Origin: Clostridiales bacterium
GTDB lineage: Bacteria; Bacillota_A; Clostridia; Christensenellales; Pumilibacteraceae
Direction: 5' to 3'
NCBI GenBank assembly: GCA_031264755.1
Contig: JAISDO010000011.1
Location: 1-5,752, forward strand
DNA: 5,752 nucleotides
Part shown: in pieces, positions 1 through 5,568 of the stretch
Layout of the letters: each line of letters begins with the position of its first letter
Numbering within the stretch: the first letter of the stretch is position 1
Notes under the pieces: generated by a model
Seen by the model: only the letters and a program-made list of their open reading frames with translations
The model's database searches: none
Told to the model about the DNA's origin: nothing
Made by a program: the position numbers and the translations under genes

Positions 1-420
1 GGCAGTGTGCTGTATGCAGGTGGAGTAGCTGTTGGTGCCATGCGAGCAAGAGTGCCTGGTACTCCAGAGCATGCGATGAGAGTATATAGTAGATTTGATG
101 TAGACAAGGCTTATGTAAAAAATGTACATTTATCCACTTCCAAAGTTGGAAAAGTTAAATTTGGGGGGACTAGAGCTGATGCTGAGAGTATTTTGAAAGC
201 CACAATAGTCAAAGGAGATATAATGTCTATTGCAAATAATGGATTGAGTTCGATGGAAAAACAATCGTATGGATATATAATTAATGCAGGTAAAGCTATA
301 GGTACAAAAAGTGAGCAATATATAAGATTGGCTCTTTCGGTTGATGGTGGTTTTATAACAGCTTTTCCTTACAATACAAGTTATTTTAAAGATTTGAGTA
401 GATTGACTGTATTGATGTAG
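1..420 (+). CDS. C-terminal end of a probable polymorphic toxin / large secreted protein (5' truncated)
   Basis: The frame is open from the first base (codons start at position 1) and ends with TAG, so this is the last 139 residues of a longer protein; the GTG at 7 is probably not a true start. The first ~30 residues are small and Gly/Ala-rich (YAGGVAVGA, then a PGTPEHAM segment), which suits a linker before a terminal domain. The rest begins with a VHLSTSK motif and ends with a Y-x-I-I-N-A-G-K-A-I-G segment and then IRLALSVDGGFITAFP. A strand pattern closing in 'G-x-I-T-A-F-P' is common in C-terminal nuclease domains of CdiA/RHS/LXG-type toxins of the barnase-EndoU-colicin E5/D-RelE kind. 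I cannot name a specific family. The small acidic gene 51 bp downstream fits an immunity partner. Lysine is AAA in about 10 of 11 codons, unlike the housekeeping genes to the right. It could instead be the tail of another phage or surface protein. Confidence 0.55.
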   Translation, partial: GSVLYAGGVAVGAMRARVPGTPEHAMRVYSRFDVDKAYVKNVHLSTSKVGKVKFGGTRADAESILKATIVKGDIMSIANNGLSSMEKQSYGYIINAGKAIGTKSEQYIRLALSVDGGFITAFPYNTSYFKDLSRLTVLM

Positions 421-471
421 GGAATCTAATTCTACAATAAAATGTTTTTTGAATTAATAAAGGAGTAGAAT

Positions 472-807
472 ATGAAAGTGAATTTTGAAAAATTGAGTCC
501 ATTAGATATGTTTTTGAGTGATCTCAATGATGAGCTTGCAAATGATGGATTAAGGTTTATTAATTCAAGCGATATTCGTTCTGGGGAATATGAGACAAAT
601 ACGTGTATAATAAAGAAGCTTGACAAAGAGTTTTTTATAGTTTTTGAAGCATATATAGATGATAATGATAGAATAACTGATACTGGTTTTTCTTTCACAG
701 CAACTAGATCTACTTTGCAAAGAGCGATATTGGCTTTTGCAAAGAAAGAGGGGTATGAGATAGATGATAGTGTTATAGACAAGTCATTATTTGACATTGG
801 TAAGTAA
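472..807 (+). CDS. Small acidic protein, candidate immunity protein
   Basis: This 111-residue protein starts at an ATG preceded by a strong Shine-Dalgarno AAGGAG (about 461-466), which fixes the start. I recognise no family. It has no signal peptide or membrane segment, so it should be cytosolic. It is clearly acidic, with about 22 Asp/Glu against 14 Lys/Arg, including an IDDNDRITD patch near residues 62-70. Its predicted layout is helices at both ends around a central strand region (IIKKLDKEFFIVFEAYI, then GFSFTATR). Size, acidity, cytosolic location and position directly after a putative C-terminal toxin domain are the usual marks of a cognate immunity protein. That role is inferred from context only. 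The gene is followed by a good terminator at 847-883, so it ends the transcription unit. Lysine codon use is mixed, between the toxin-like gene and the housekeeping genes. Confidence 0.55.
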   Translation: MKVNFEKLSPLDMFLSDLNDELANDGLRFINSSDIRSGEYETNTCIIKKLDKEFFIVFEAYIDDNDRITDTGFSFTATRSTLQRAILAFAKKEGYEIDDSVIDKSLFDIGK

Positions 808-846
808 GAGATTGTTATATTATTGATAAAGCAAAAAATAAAGAAA

Positions 847-883
847 CAAGCTACCTACTTATTTAGGGGTAGCTTGCTTTTTT
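847..883 (+). terminator. Rho-independent terminator after the putative immunity gene
   Basis: A 9-bp perfect stem, CAAGCTACC (847-855) with GGTAGCTTG (868-876), encloses a 12-nt loop and is followed by C and six T residues (878-883). It lies 40 bp after the stop of the acidic gene and has the right orientation to end the toxin/immunity transcript. Confidence 0.85.
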
Positions 884-917
884 GTGCAAGATTGCCGTAT
901 GTGCAAGATTGCTGTAT
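884..917. repeat. 17-bp tandem direct repeat, two copies
   Basis: GTGCAAGATTGCCGTAT (884-900) is followed directly by GTGCAAGATTGCTGTAT (901-917). The copies differ by one C/T change. The repeat begins at the base after the terminator T-run and lies between it and the YafQ remnant. It may be a replication-slippage duplication or a scar of a rearrangement; no function can be read from it. Confidence 0.85.
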
Positions 918-945
918 TAGATGAGATACGAGATGGTTTTTTTTG

Positions 946-1157
946 TCAATCAAACAAGTCACTATGTGTGTCGGTACGTACAAGGGTGAGTATTGGGGAG
1001 TCGCTTTTTATGCTGTAGATAAGCAACCAATCTGGAGCGATATGACATTCTCTAAGATTCTTGTAATTGCCACTGAGACTGTGGTCACGATATCTAAGTT
1101 CGAGTTTTTGACCATTTGCAAGTTTTGTAATAGTGTTGTCTTGGCGTCAATGTGTAT
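946..1157 (-). pseudogene. YafQ/RelE-family mRNA interferase toxin, N-terminally truncated remnant
   Basis: On the minus strand, from 1140 down to the TGA at 948-946, a frame encodes DNTITKLANG, then YRDHSLSGNYKN, RECHIAPDWLLIYSI and finally RTDTHSDLFD. This matches the C-terminal two thirds of YafQ-type type II toxins, which are ribosome-dependent endoribonucleases neutralised by a DinJ/RelB antitoxin. Residues known to matter in E. coli YafQ have counterparts: the His of RDH, His, Asp and Trp of CHIAPDW, and the His of the THSDLF end. The frame is closed upstream by a TGA at 1149-1147. A short IHIDA, which could be family sequence, appears one frame off at 1157-1143, suggesting a single-base deletion. 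Beyond that no YafQ N-terminus, start codon or antitoxin gene is visible. It is therefore most likely a decayed toxin gene. The 75-codon plus-strand frame over the same stretch (943-1170) is its shadow. Confidence 0.82.
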
Positions 1158-1238
1158 CGTTGTGCAATAGAGCAAGAGAATAGGTAAAATTTGCTAACAA
1201 AACTTATTGATGTTGTTACATGCTTGTGGGGGTGTTGT

Positions 1239-1738
1239 ATGTTTAGGTTGTACAAAGACTACATGGCTAGTTATTTGTTTAATTTGTTTGCTTTGATATG
1301 GTTGCCAATTGGTGCGTTGTTGTTGTGTGCATTGCCTAGTGTGTTTGTAGTGCAAATGCCGACCCGACATGTGAGCGTTGTGATGAGTCTTGCAGTGGCA
1401 ATGTTTGTACTTTTGGTCTATTGGTATACTAGTGCATTGATTACAAGTAGGATTTATGCGTACAAATTGCCACAATTGCGATACGGGAATCTTAGACATC
1501 TAGTAGAGAATACTGATTGCCAGTTGCCTATTGCTACTTGAACAAGGACAAAAACAAGCAATTTGTCATCGTTGCCAATAGCATACTTGGGATTGTATTG
1601 GTTGTGCTATCAATAATATTAGTTGGTTTTGCTCATGATTACCCACAACTAGGTAGGAGTGTAGACATTCATAGAGGGATTAGTATATTCTTTTTGGTTG
1701 TAGCAATATTTAGTATTGGTACAACGAGTTTTTGCTAA
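1239..1738 (+). pseudogene. Probable four-helix membrane protein split by a frameshift
   Basis: Two overlapping frames together look like one small integral membrane protein. The first runs from ATG 1239 (GGGGG-type ribosome binding site at about 1227-1231) to TGA at 1539-1541, 100 residues, with hydrophobic segments at residues 12-38 and 45-68 and a basic tail. A TTG at 1191 would extend it by 16 residues but has weaker support. The second frame (open from 1517 to TAA/TAG-side stop at 1738) has no good start of its own and contributes about 65 residues with two more hydrophobic segments, FVIVANSILGIVLVVLSIILVGF and ISIFFLVVAIFSIG. Moving between them needs a -1 shift within 1517-1541, equivalent to one deleted base. 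I see no classic slippery heptamer, so a mutation or sequencing error is likelier than programmed shifting. Two separate overlapping genes remain possible. No family is recognised. Confidence 0.55.
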
Positions 1739-1911
1739 ATCCAAATTGATAGACACTAATATCAACTCAATCAACGAAAGTGAGTAGTATGTGGTTGCCT
1801 GACAATACAATTGATTGTTAGGCAACAGTTGTACATAGATTGCATCATTGTCACAACTGATATTGATACAGACTGTTGTGATTGTTTGGTATTGCATGAT
1901 ATAATGTACAT
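1739..1911. other. Intergenic region upstream of hemW with two hairpins
   Basis: This 173-bp gap has no convincing gene. It holds a strong stem at 1794-1806/1814-1826: 13 pairs including one G-U, 7-nt loop, arms GTTGCCTGACAAT and ATTGTTAGGCAAC. A weaker 7-bp stem lies at 1851-1857/1875-1881 (TCACAAC with GTTGTGA), overlapping the hemW -35 region. Neither is followed by a T-run, so intrinsic termination is doubtful. A 10-codon frame starting at ATG 1789 overlaps the first hairpin, but nothing supports its translation. Confidence 0.6.
1876..1911 (+). promoter_or_regulatory. Promoter of hemW (extended -10)
   Basis: A perfect TATAAT at 1900-1905 is preceded by TGA at 1897-1899, giving an extended -10 (TGn). 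A weak -35, TTGTGA (1876-1881), lies 18 bp upstream and overlaps the right arm of a short inverted repeat. Transcription would be expected to begin about 7 bp after the -10, at or next to the hemW start codon. Confidence 0.7.
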
Positions 1912-3075
1912 ATGGACAAGTTGTGCCGTTCTCAAAAGTCAAGCATAGGGGTATATGTACATATACCTTTTTGCAACAATATATGTATATATTGTGATTT
2001 TGTATCACGGGTGAGCAATGTGCAATATCAGCAAAAGTATGTGCAAGCATTGTTGAGAGAGATTGAGCATTGCACCAATGCATATTACAATACAATGCAT
2101 ATGCACAAGCCTTGTGTAGACACTATATACTTTGGGGGTGGTACGCCCTCTTGTCTATACATTGGTGGTATAGCTACTATATTGCAAGCCTTGCGAGACA
2201 AGGTTGATGTAGTGCAAGATGCTGAGATTACGGTAGAGTGCAACCCCGAATCTGTGACTCATGACAAGATGATTGAGTATAAGCGAGCGGGGGTCAACCG
2301 TATATCTATGGGATTGCAGTGTGCGGACGATGATATACTCAAGCTATTGGGACGCAAGCACACTACCAATGACTATGTTGAAGCAACAAAGATAGTTAGA
2401 GAGTATTTTGACAACTATAGTACGGACTTGATATTGGGATTGCCAAAAGCCCGACAAGAGCAAGATTTGGTTGATATAGTCAACAAGTCAATGGACATAG
2501 CTCTAAGTTGCAATCTCCAACATATGAGTGTGTATGCACTCAAGGTCGAAGATGGTACGCCTCTAATGCATATGCAAGCGGGTATGAAGATGCCCGACGA
2601 TGATACAGTAGCTGACATGTACGATATGGTGACGACACGGTTGCATAATAGCGGACTGTATAGGTATGAGATAAGCAATTATAGTATTAAGGGCTACGAG
2701 AGTAGACACAACCTCAAGTATTGGCAAGGTGGGGACTATTATGGTTTTGGAGTGTCGGCATCTGGTCGGCATGGCAATCAACATACTCGCAATACTGATG
2801 ATATAGACGAGTATATCAATGCACGACCTTGTGATATAGAGACTGTTGCACCTGCAACTCTTGCCAATGATTATGTCATGCTAGGATTGCGGCTGAGTGA
2901 GGGTATAGATATCAATGAGTATAGAGCAAGATTTGGGACTGATATACTGATTGACAAGCGAGATGCAATAGACAAGTTGATACAACGTGGGTTGATTGTG
3001 GTGCAAGATAGTCACATGTATATACCACAACAGTATATGTACACAAGCAATAGCATAATATTGCAGTTGATATAA
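1912..3075 (+). CDS. hemW: HemW-type radical SAM protein (coproporphyrinogen III oxidase-like, heme chaperone)
   Basis: This 387-residue cytosolic radical SAM protein has the normal HemW length. Residues 13-30 read GVYVHIPFCNNICIYCDF: the CxxxCxxC motif (C21, C25, C28) that binds the 4Fe-4S cluster, followed by D-F. True oxygen-independent oxidases (HemN) have a further Cys there, so the HemW assignment is favoured. Further family marks are YFGGGTPS for SAM binding, VECNPES, RISMGLQ, TDLILGLP, YEISNYS and a C-terminal HemN_C-like domain (about 310-387). HemW proteins are heme-binding chaperones; many are misannotated as coproporphyrinogen oxidases. The start is well bounded: an in-frame TGA lies at 1897-1899 and the conserved core starts 12 codons in. 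No Shine-Dalgarno precedes the ATG, and the -10 ends 6 bp upstream of it, which suggests a leaderless mRNA. An RluA-family gene follows after 16 bp. Leu is mostly TTG and Lys almost always AAG. Confidence 0.96.
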   Translation: MDKLCRSQKSSIGVYVHIPFCNNICIYCDFVSRVSNVQYQQKYVQALLREIEHCTNAYYNTMHMHKPCVDTIYFGGGTPSCLYIGGIATILQALRDKVDVVQDAEITVECNPESVTHDKMIEYKRAGVNRISMGLQCADDDILKLLGRKHTTNDYVEATKIVREYFDNYSTDLILGLPKARQEQDLVDIVNKSMDIALSCNLQHMSVYALKVEDGTPLMHMQAGMKMPDDDTVADMYDMVTTRLHNSGLYRYEISNYSIKGYESRHNLKYWQGGDYYGFGVSASGRHGNQHTRNTDDIDEYINARPCDIETVAPATLANDYVMLGLRLSEGIDINEYRARFGTDILIDKRDAIDKLIQRGLIVVQDSHMYIPQQYMYTSNSIILQLI

Positions 3076-3091
3076 AATTGACAACAAATAT

Positions 3092-3937
3092 ATGAAACAT
3101 AATTGGACAGTGACAGGACAAAAAATCAAGTTGAGCGACGAAGTGTGCAAGCATCTAGAGATAGATGCTCAGTTGTACGCTAGACTACTTGACAAGAGAG
3201 AGATACGAGTAAATACTATCAAAGCAACAAGTAATGTTGCACTGCAAGCGGGGGATGTTGTTAGTGTTTTTTTGCCACTCAAGTTGACGGACAAGCCGCT
3301 TATGCAACTAGACGTGGTGTATAGTGACGACAATCTTCTAGTACTAGACAAGCCACAAGGTATAGATGTAATGAATTTTGAAAAGCTTGTACAAGCACAG
3401 TACGAGGGTACTCAATTGGTGCATAGGTTGGATCGCAATACAAGGGGAATCCTAGTGTTTGGTGCTAATAGTGCAAGTGCAGATATACTCTTGCGAGCTT
3501 TTAAGACACGGACAGTCAAAAAGGTCTATGTGGCTAGAGTGCATGGCAAGTGGCAGGTTGACAGGACATACAAGGCATGGTTGCATAAGGATTCTAAGTT
3601 GTCACTGTGTAGAGTGTACGACACACAAAGACCAGGTAGCAAAGAGATAGAGACGCATTTTAGGACTATACGAGTGGATGACAATACTACATGGTTGCAA
3701 GTCAAGCCGCATACAGGACGCACTCACCAGATACGAGCACACTTGTGTCACCTCAATCATCCAATAATCGCCGAAGGCAAATATAGCTTGCCACAATTCA
3801 AACAAGCCAATCAGCTATACATCAAGAGCGGTATCAAGTACCAACAGTTGTTTGCAACAGAGCTATACTTTGAGAGTTTGCCACAACCATTGCAATATCT
3901 CAACAAAAAAGTCTTCAGTATAGCAATAGACAAATAA
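3092..3937 (+). CDS. RluA-family rRNA/tRNA pseudouridine synthase
   Basis: This 281-residue protein converts specific uridines in structured RNA, most likely 23S rRNA, to pseudouridine; the target site cannot be assigned from sequence. Residues ~10-62 resemble an S4-like RNA-binding domain (RLLDKREIRVN, then ALQAGDVV). The catalytic domain follows: VVYSDDNLLVLDKPQGI at 75-91, the signature HRLDRNTRGILVFG at 111-124 with catalytic Asp114, KKVYVARVHG at 143-152, and LQVKPHTGRTHQIRAHL at 202-218. Length is somewhat short but complete for RluA/RluC/RluD relatives. The ATG lies 16 bp after the hemW stop, so co-transcription is likely. No Shine-Dalgarno is visible before the start (ACAACAAATAT), and an in-frame TGA at 3068-3070 rules out an upstream start beyond it. 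A TGATATAAA at 3068-3076 resembles the extended -10 elements elsewhere in this window, so an internal promoter is possible. No strong terminator follows the gene, only a weak A/T stem at 3931-3946. Confidence 0.96.
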   Translation: MKHNWTVTGQKIKLSDEVCKHLEIDAQLYARLLDKREIRVNTIKATSNVALQAGDVVSVFLPLKLTDKPLMQLDVVYSDDNLLVLDKPQGIDVMNFEKLVQAQYEGTQLVHRLDRNTRGILVFGANSASADILLRAFKTRTVKKVYVARVHGKWQVDRTYKAWLHKDSKLSLCRVYDTQRPGSKEIETHFRTIRVDDNTTWLQVKPHTGRTHQIRAHLCHLNHPIIAEGKYSLPQFKQANQLYIKSGIKYQQLFATELYFESLPQPLQYLNKKVFSIAIDK

Positions 3938-3957
3938 AAATATTTGTAAAAAAACAT

Positions 3958-3982
3958 TTGACACTATTTTTTTTGATATAAT
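3958..3982 (+). promoter_or_regulatory. Promoter-like signals upstream of the 53-aa gene
   Basis: A perfect TATAAT (3977-3982) is preceded by TGA, forming an extended -10 (TGATATAAT at 3974-3982), identical to the hemW one. A perfect TTGACA sits at 3958-3963, but the spacer is only 13 bp, too short for ordinary sigma-70 contacts; the extended -10 may suffice. Expected start of transcription is near 3989, giving a leader of about 20 nt. Confidence 0.65.
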
Positions 3983-4009
3983 TCCTACAATAATAAAGGA
4001 GTAAATAAA

Positions 4010-4171
4010 ATGGTAGTTAATAATATTGGTGTGTATCAAAAGGTTGAACAAGGCAACAAAGTGGTCAAATATATGAGTGGTTTTGCGGATAGCGTGTTGA
4101 TACATAAGGTAATCAGGTTAGATGTAGCTACATTGACAACTCAGATTGTAGACCTTGAGAGGCTTGTATAG
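4010..4171 (+). CDS. Small hypothetical protein, 53 aa, ahead of the S66 peptidase
   Basis: ATG 4010 is preceded by a strong Shine-Dalgarno AAAGGAG (about 3995-4001) and a promoter-like element, and the frame ends at TAG 4169-4171, 2 bp before the next ATG. Those signals, rather than homology, are the reason to call it a gene. The product begins MVVNNIGVYQKVEQG and ends TTQIVDLERLV. It is soluble, with no signal peptide, Cys or transmembrane stretch. The first part reads like short strands and the last ~20 residues like an amphipathic helix. I do not recognise a family. The tight spacing suggests translational coupling with the peptidase, so it may be a regulator or partner, or simply a small gene whose translation feeds the next one. 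Confidence 0.65.
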   Translation: MVVNNIGVYQKVEQGNKVVKYMSGFADSVLIHKVIRLDVATLTTQIVDLERLV

Positions 4172-4173
4172 CT

Positions 4174-5184
4174 ATGATAATACCACCAGGACTGTCTAGA
4201 GGGGACAAGGTTTGTGCTATCAATCTATCATCGGGGATAAGTAGTGAGGCGTTGTTGTATAGGTATCAAGTGGGCAAGAGACAAGCACAGGAGGCATTTG
4301 ATATTGATATCGTAGAGTCCAAGTATGCTTTGATGCCTAGTGAGTGGTTGCTACACAATCCGCAAGCTAGAGCAGACGACTTGATGTTTGCGTTGCAAGA
4401 CGAGAGTATCAAGGGGATATTTAGCATAATTGGGGGTAAGGATGCCTTATCTATTGTGCCATATTGTGATATCAAGATTATACGACAATATCCAAAGATA
4501 TTTGTTGGCAATTCGGATAGTACTACTATACATTGGATGTTTGGTAAGGCGGGCGTACAATCCTACTATGGCACTAGTATCATGACAGGCATGGCAGAAA
4601 ACAACGGCATGCTTGAGTATACCATTCGGTATATAGACAAGGTATTGTTTGGAGCACACAAAGAGTGCGTAGTGCATGATAGTGGTATGTGCGTAGACGA
4701 ATATCTTGAGTGGAGCAATAGAGACAATCAAGTTGTGTCAAGACAAATACGCAACAATAGCTGGCGAGTATTGCAAGGGCAAGGGTGTGTACAAGGTGAG
4801 TTGTGGGGTGGATGTCCCGAAGTAATTGCTCAGTTGCAACACACCTCTCTAATGCCAAATGTAGACTTTTGGTACAACAAAGTACTATTTTTGGAAGTTA
4901 GTGAAGAGATGCCGTCCCGAGAGTGGTTTGAGCATTTTGTTGTAGATGTATTTGGGTATGTTGTATTGAGCAGGCTCAGTGCTATTGTTTGTGGTAGACC
5001 TAATACGGCTAGTGATATATATACTCAAGTGTTGCAACAAGTATTGAGTAGATACAATCTAGAGCAATTGCCTTTGATTGTTGATATGGATTTTGGGCAT
5101 ACTCAACCATCTTGTGTACTACCTTATGGTAGGAGGTGTAGTCTTGATATACGAGATGAGCAAGTAGAGTTTGTGCTATTGTGA
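4174..5184 (+). CDS. S66-family serine peptidase (LD-carboxypeptidase / MccF-like)
   Basis: This 336-residue cytosolic enzyme belongs to peptidase family S66, which contains LdcA (cuts the terminal D-Ala from murein tetrapeptides during wall recycling) and MccF (cleaves microcin C-type peptide-nucleotides). The N-terminus MIIPPGLSRGDKVCAINLSSG is typical. The Ser-Glu-His triad is readable: nucleophile Ser114 in FVGNSDST, Glu241 in LFLEVSEEMP, and His309 in DFGHTQPSCVLPYG. The W-G-G-C-P-E segment (211-216) is the family's GGN-like loop. The NSD nucleophile motif and LE-x-SEE-x-P segment lean towards the MccF-like branch over LdcA, but the substrate cannot be assigned. ATG 4174 lies 2 bp after the upstream small gene, with GAGAGG about 11 bp before it inside that gene's 3' end. 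It ends with TGA, followed by the SRP RNA promoter. Confidence 0.93.
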   Translation: MIIPPGLSRGDKVCAINLSSGISSEALLYRYQVGKRQAQEAFDIDIVESKYALMPSEWLLHNPQARADDLMFALQDESIKGIFSIIGGKDALSIVPYCDIKIIRQYPKIFVGNSDSTTIHWMFGKAGVQSYYGTSIMTGMAENNGMLEYTIRYIDKVLFGAHKECVVHDSGMCVDEYLEWSNRDNQVVSRQIRNNSWRVLQGQGCVQGELWGGCPEVIAQLQHTSLMPNVDFWYNKVLFLEVSEEMPSREWFEHFVVDVFGYVVLSRLSAIVCGRPNTASDIYTQVLQQVLSRYNLEQLPLIVDMDFGHTQPSCVLPYGRRCSLDIRDEQVEFVLL

Positions 5185-5214
5185 CTTAGATATATCAACA
5201 TGCCACTCAGTTGT

Positions 5215-5244
5215 TTGACATAGCTGGCAAGTGTAGTATATAAT
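5215..5244 (+). promoter_or_regulatory. Consensus sigma-70-type promoter of the SRP RNA gene
   Basis: TTGACA (5215-5220) and TATAAT (5239-5244) are both perfect, separated by 18 bp. The predicted start near 5250 coincides with the 5' end of the folded SRP RNA. A short inverted repeat (TGCCA 5201-5205, TGGCA 5225-5229) flanks the -35. Confidence 0.88.
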
Positions 5245-5249
5245 GTAGG

Positions 5250-5516
5250 TGGTGCTATATGGGGAGTTAGCGGTGCCCTGTAACTCGCAATCCGCTACAG
5301 CGAGATAGAACGTCGTCCGAGGTTATATTAGGTTTAGGCAGTAGGGCAGCAATAGTTGTTGATAACAAGGTCTTAGGCAATGTTGTGCCGTGAACCGTGT
5401 CAGAGTAGAGATACAGCAGCACTAAGCGGATTGCGTACATGTGCCCTAAGGGAGCTTTGCGGGAGATTGTTGTTGTCAAGTACGATAGGTCTAGTATAGA
5501 CAGAGGCGATGCACTG
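5250..5516 (+). ncRNA. ffs: Signal recognition particle RNA, long form with Alu domain
   Basis: This is the RNA scaffold of the signal recognition particle; with Ffh it targets nascent membrane and secreted proteins. The 5' Alu-like domain starts with a GGGGAGTTAGCGGTGCCCTG block. Helices can be paired at GTTA 5266-5269/TAAC 5281-5284 and TCGC 5285-5288/GCGA 5300-5303, and their loops hold complementary GCGG (5270-5273) and CCGC (5292-5295), the expected loop-loop contact. Helix 5 closes through GTCGTC 5312-5317 with GGCGAT 5505-5510 and 5321-5332 with 5490-5501. GTGC 5252-5255 pairs with GCAC 5511-5514 at the ends. The Ffh-binding domain IV is at about 5385-5430 (TGAACCGTGTCAG...AGCAGCACTAAGCGG). 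Its apex differs from the common form: stem GTA/TAC with a GAGA tetraloop (5405-5414) in place of TCC/GGA with GGAA. The inner-loop strands are CAGA (5401-5404) and AGCA (5415-5418). Minus-strand frames here are spurious. Exact ends are approximate. Confidence 0.95.
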
Positions 5517-5521
5517 TACAT

Positions 5522-5568
5522 AAGCACAAATCGCACATTCAATATTGAGTGTGCGATTTGTGCTTTTT
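5522..5568 (+). terminator. Strong Rho-independent terminator of the SRP RNA gene
   Basis: A 16-bp perfect stem (5522-5537 with 5550-5565; arms AAGCACAAATCGCACA and TGTGCGATTTGTGCTT) is followed by T residues through 5568. The inner 12 nt are themselves almost palindromic, so the hairpin can extend nearly to its centre. It begins about 6 bp after the SRP RNA's closing helix. Confidence 0.9.

Noticed and set aside
432..797. 121-codon minus-strand frame opposite the acidic gene
   Set aside because: The plus-strand gene has a strong Shine-Dalgarno and sensible composition; the minus frame is Ser/Ile/Leu-rich shadow sequence.
943..1170. Plus-strand 75-codon frame starting at TTG
   Set aside because: It is antisense to the clear YafQ remnant, has no ribosome binding site and no recognisable family features.
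1160..1190. Promoter for the membrane gene (TTGTGC and TAAAAT)
   Set aside because: The spacer is 19 bp and both boxes are imperfect; not distinguishable from AT-rich background.
1789..1821. 10-codon frame (MWLPDNTIDC) over the hairpin upstream of hemW, as a leader peptide
   Set aside because: It lies upstream of the predicted hemW transcription start and has no clear ribosome binding site; likely chance.
1649..2095. 148-codon minus-strand frame over the membrane gene end and hemW start
   Set aside because: It overlaps the well-supported hemW N-terminus, is rich in Cys, His and Tyr as expected of a shadow frame, and lacks a start signal.
3931..3946. Possible terminator after the pseudouridine synthase gene (CAAATA/TATTTG stem)
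   Set aside because: The stem is only 6 A/T-rich pairs with no proper T-run, too weak to call.
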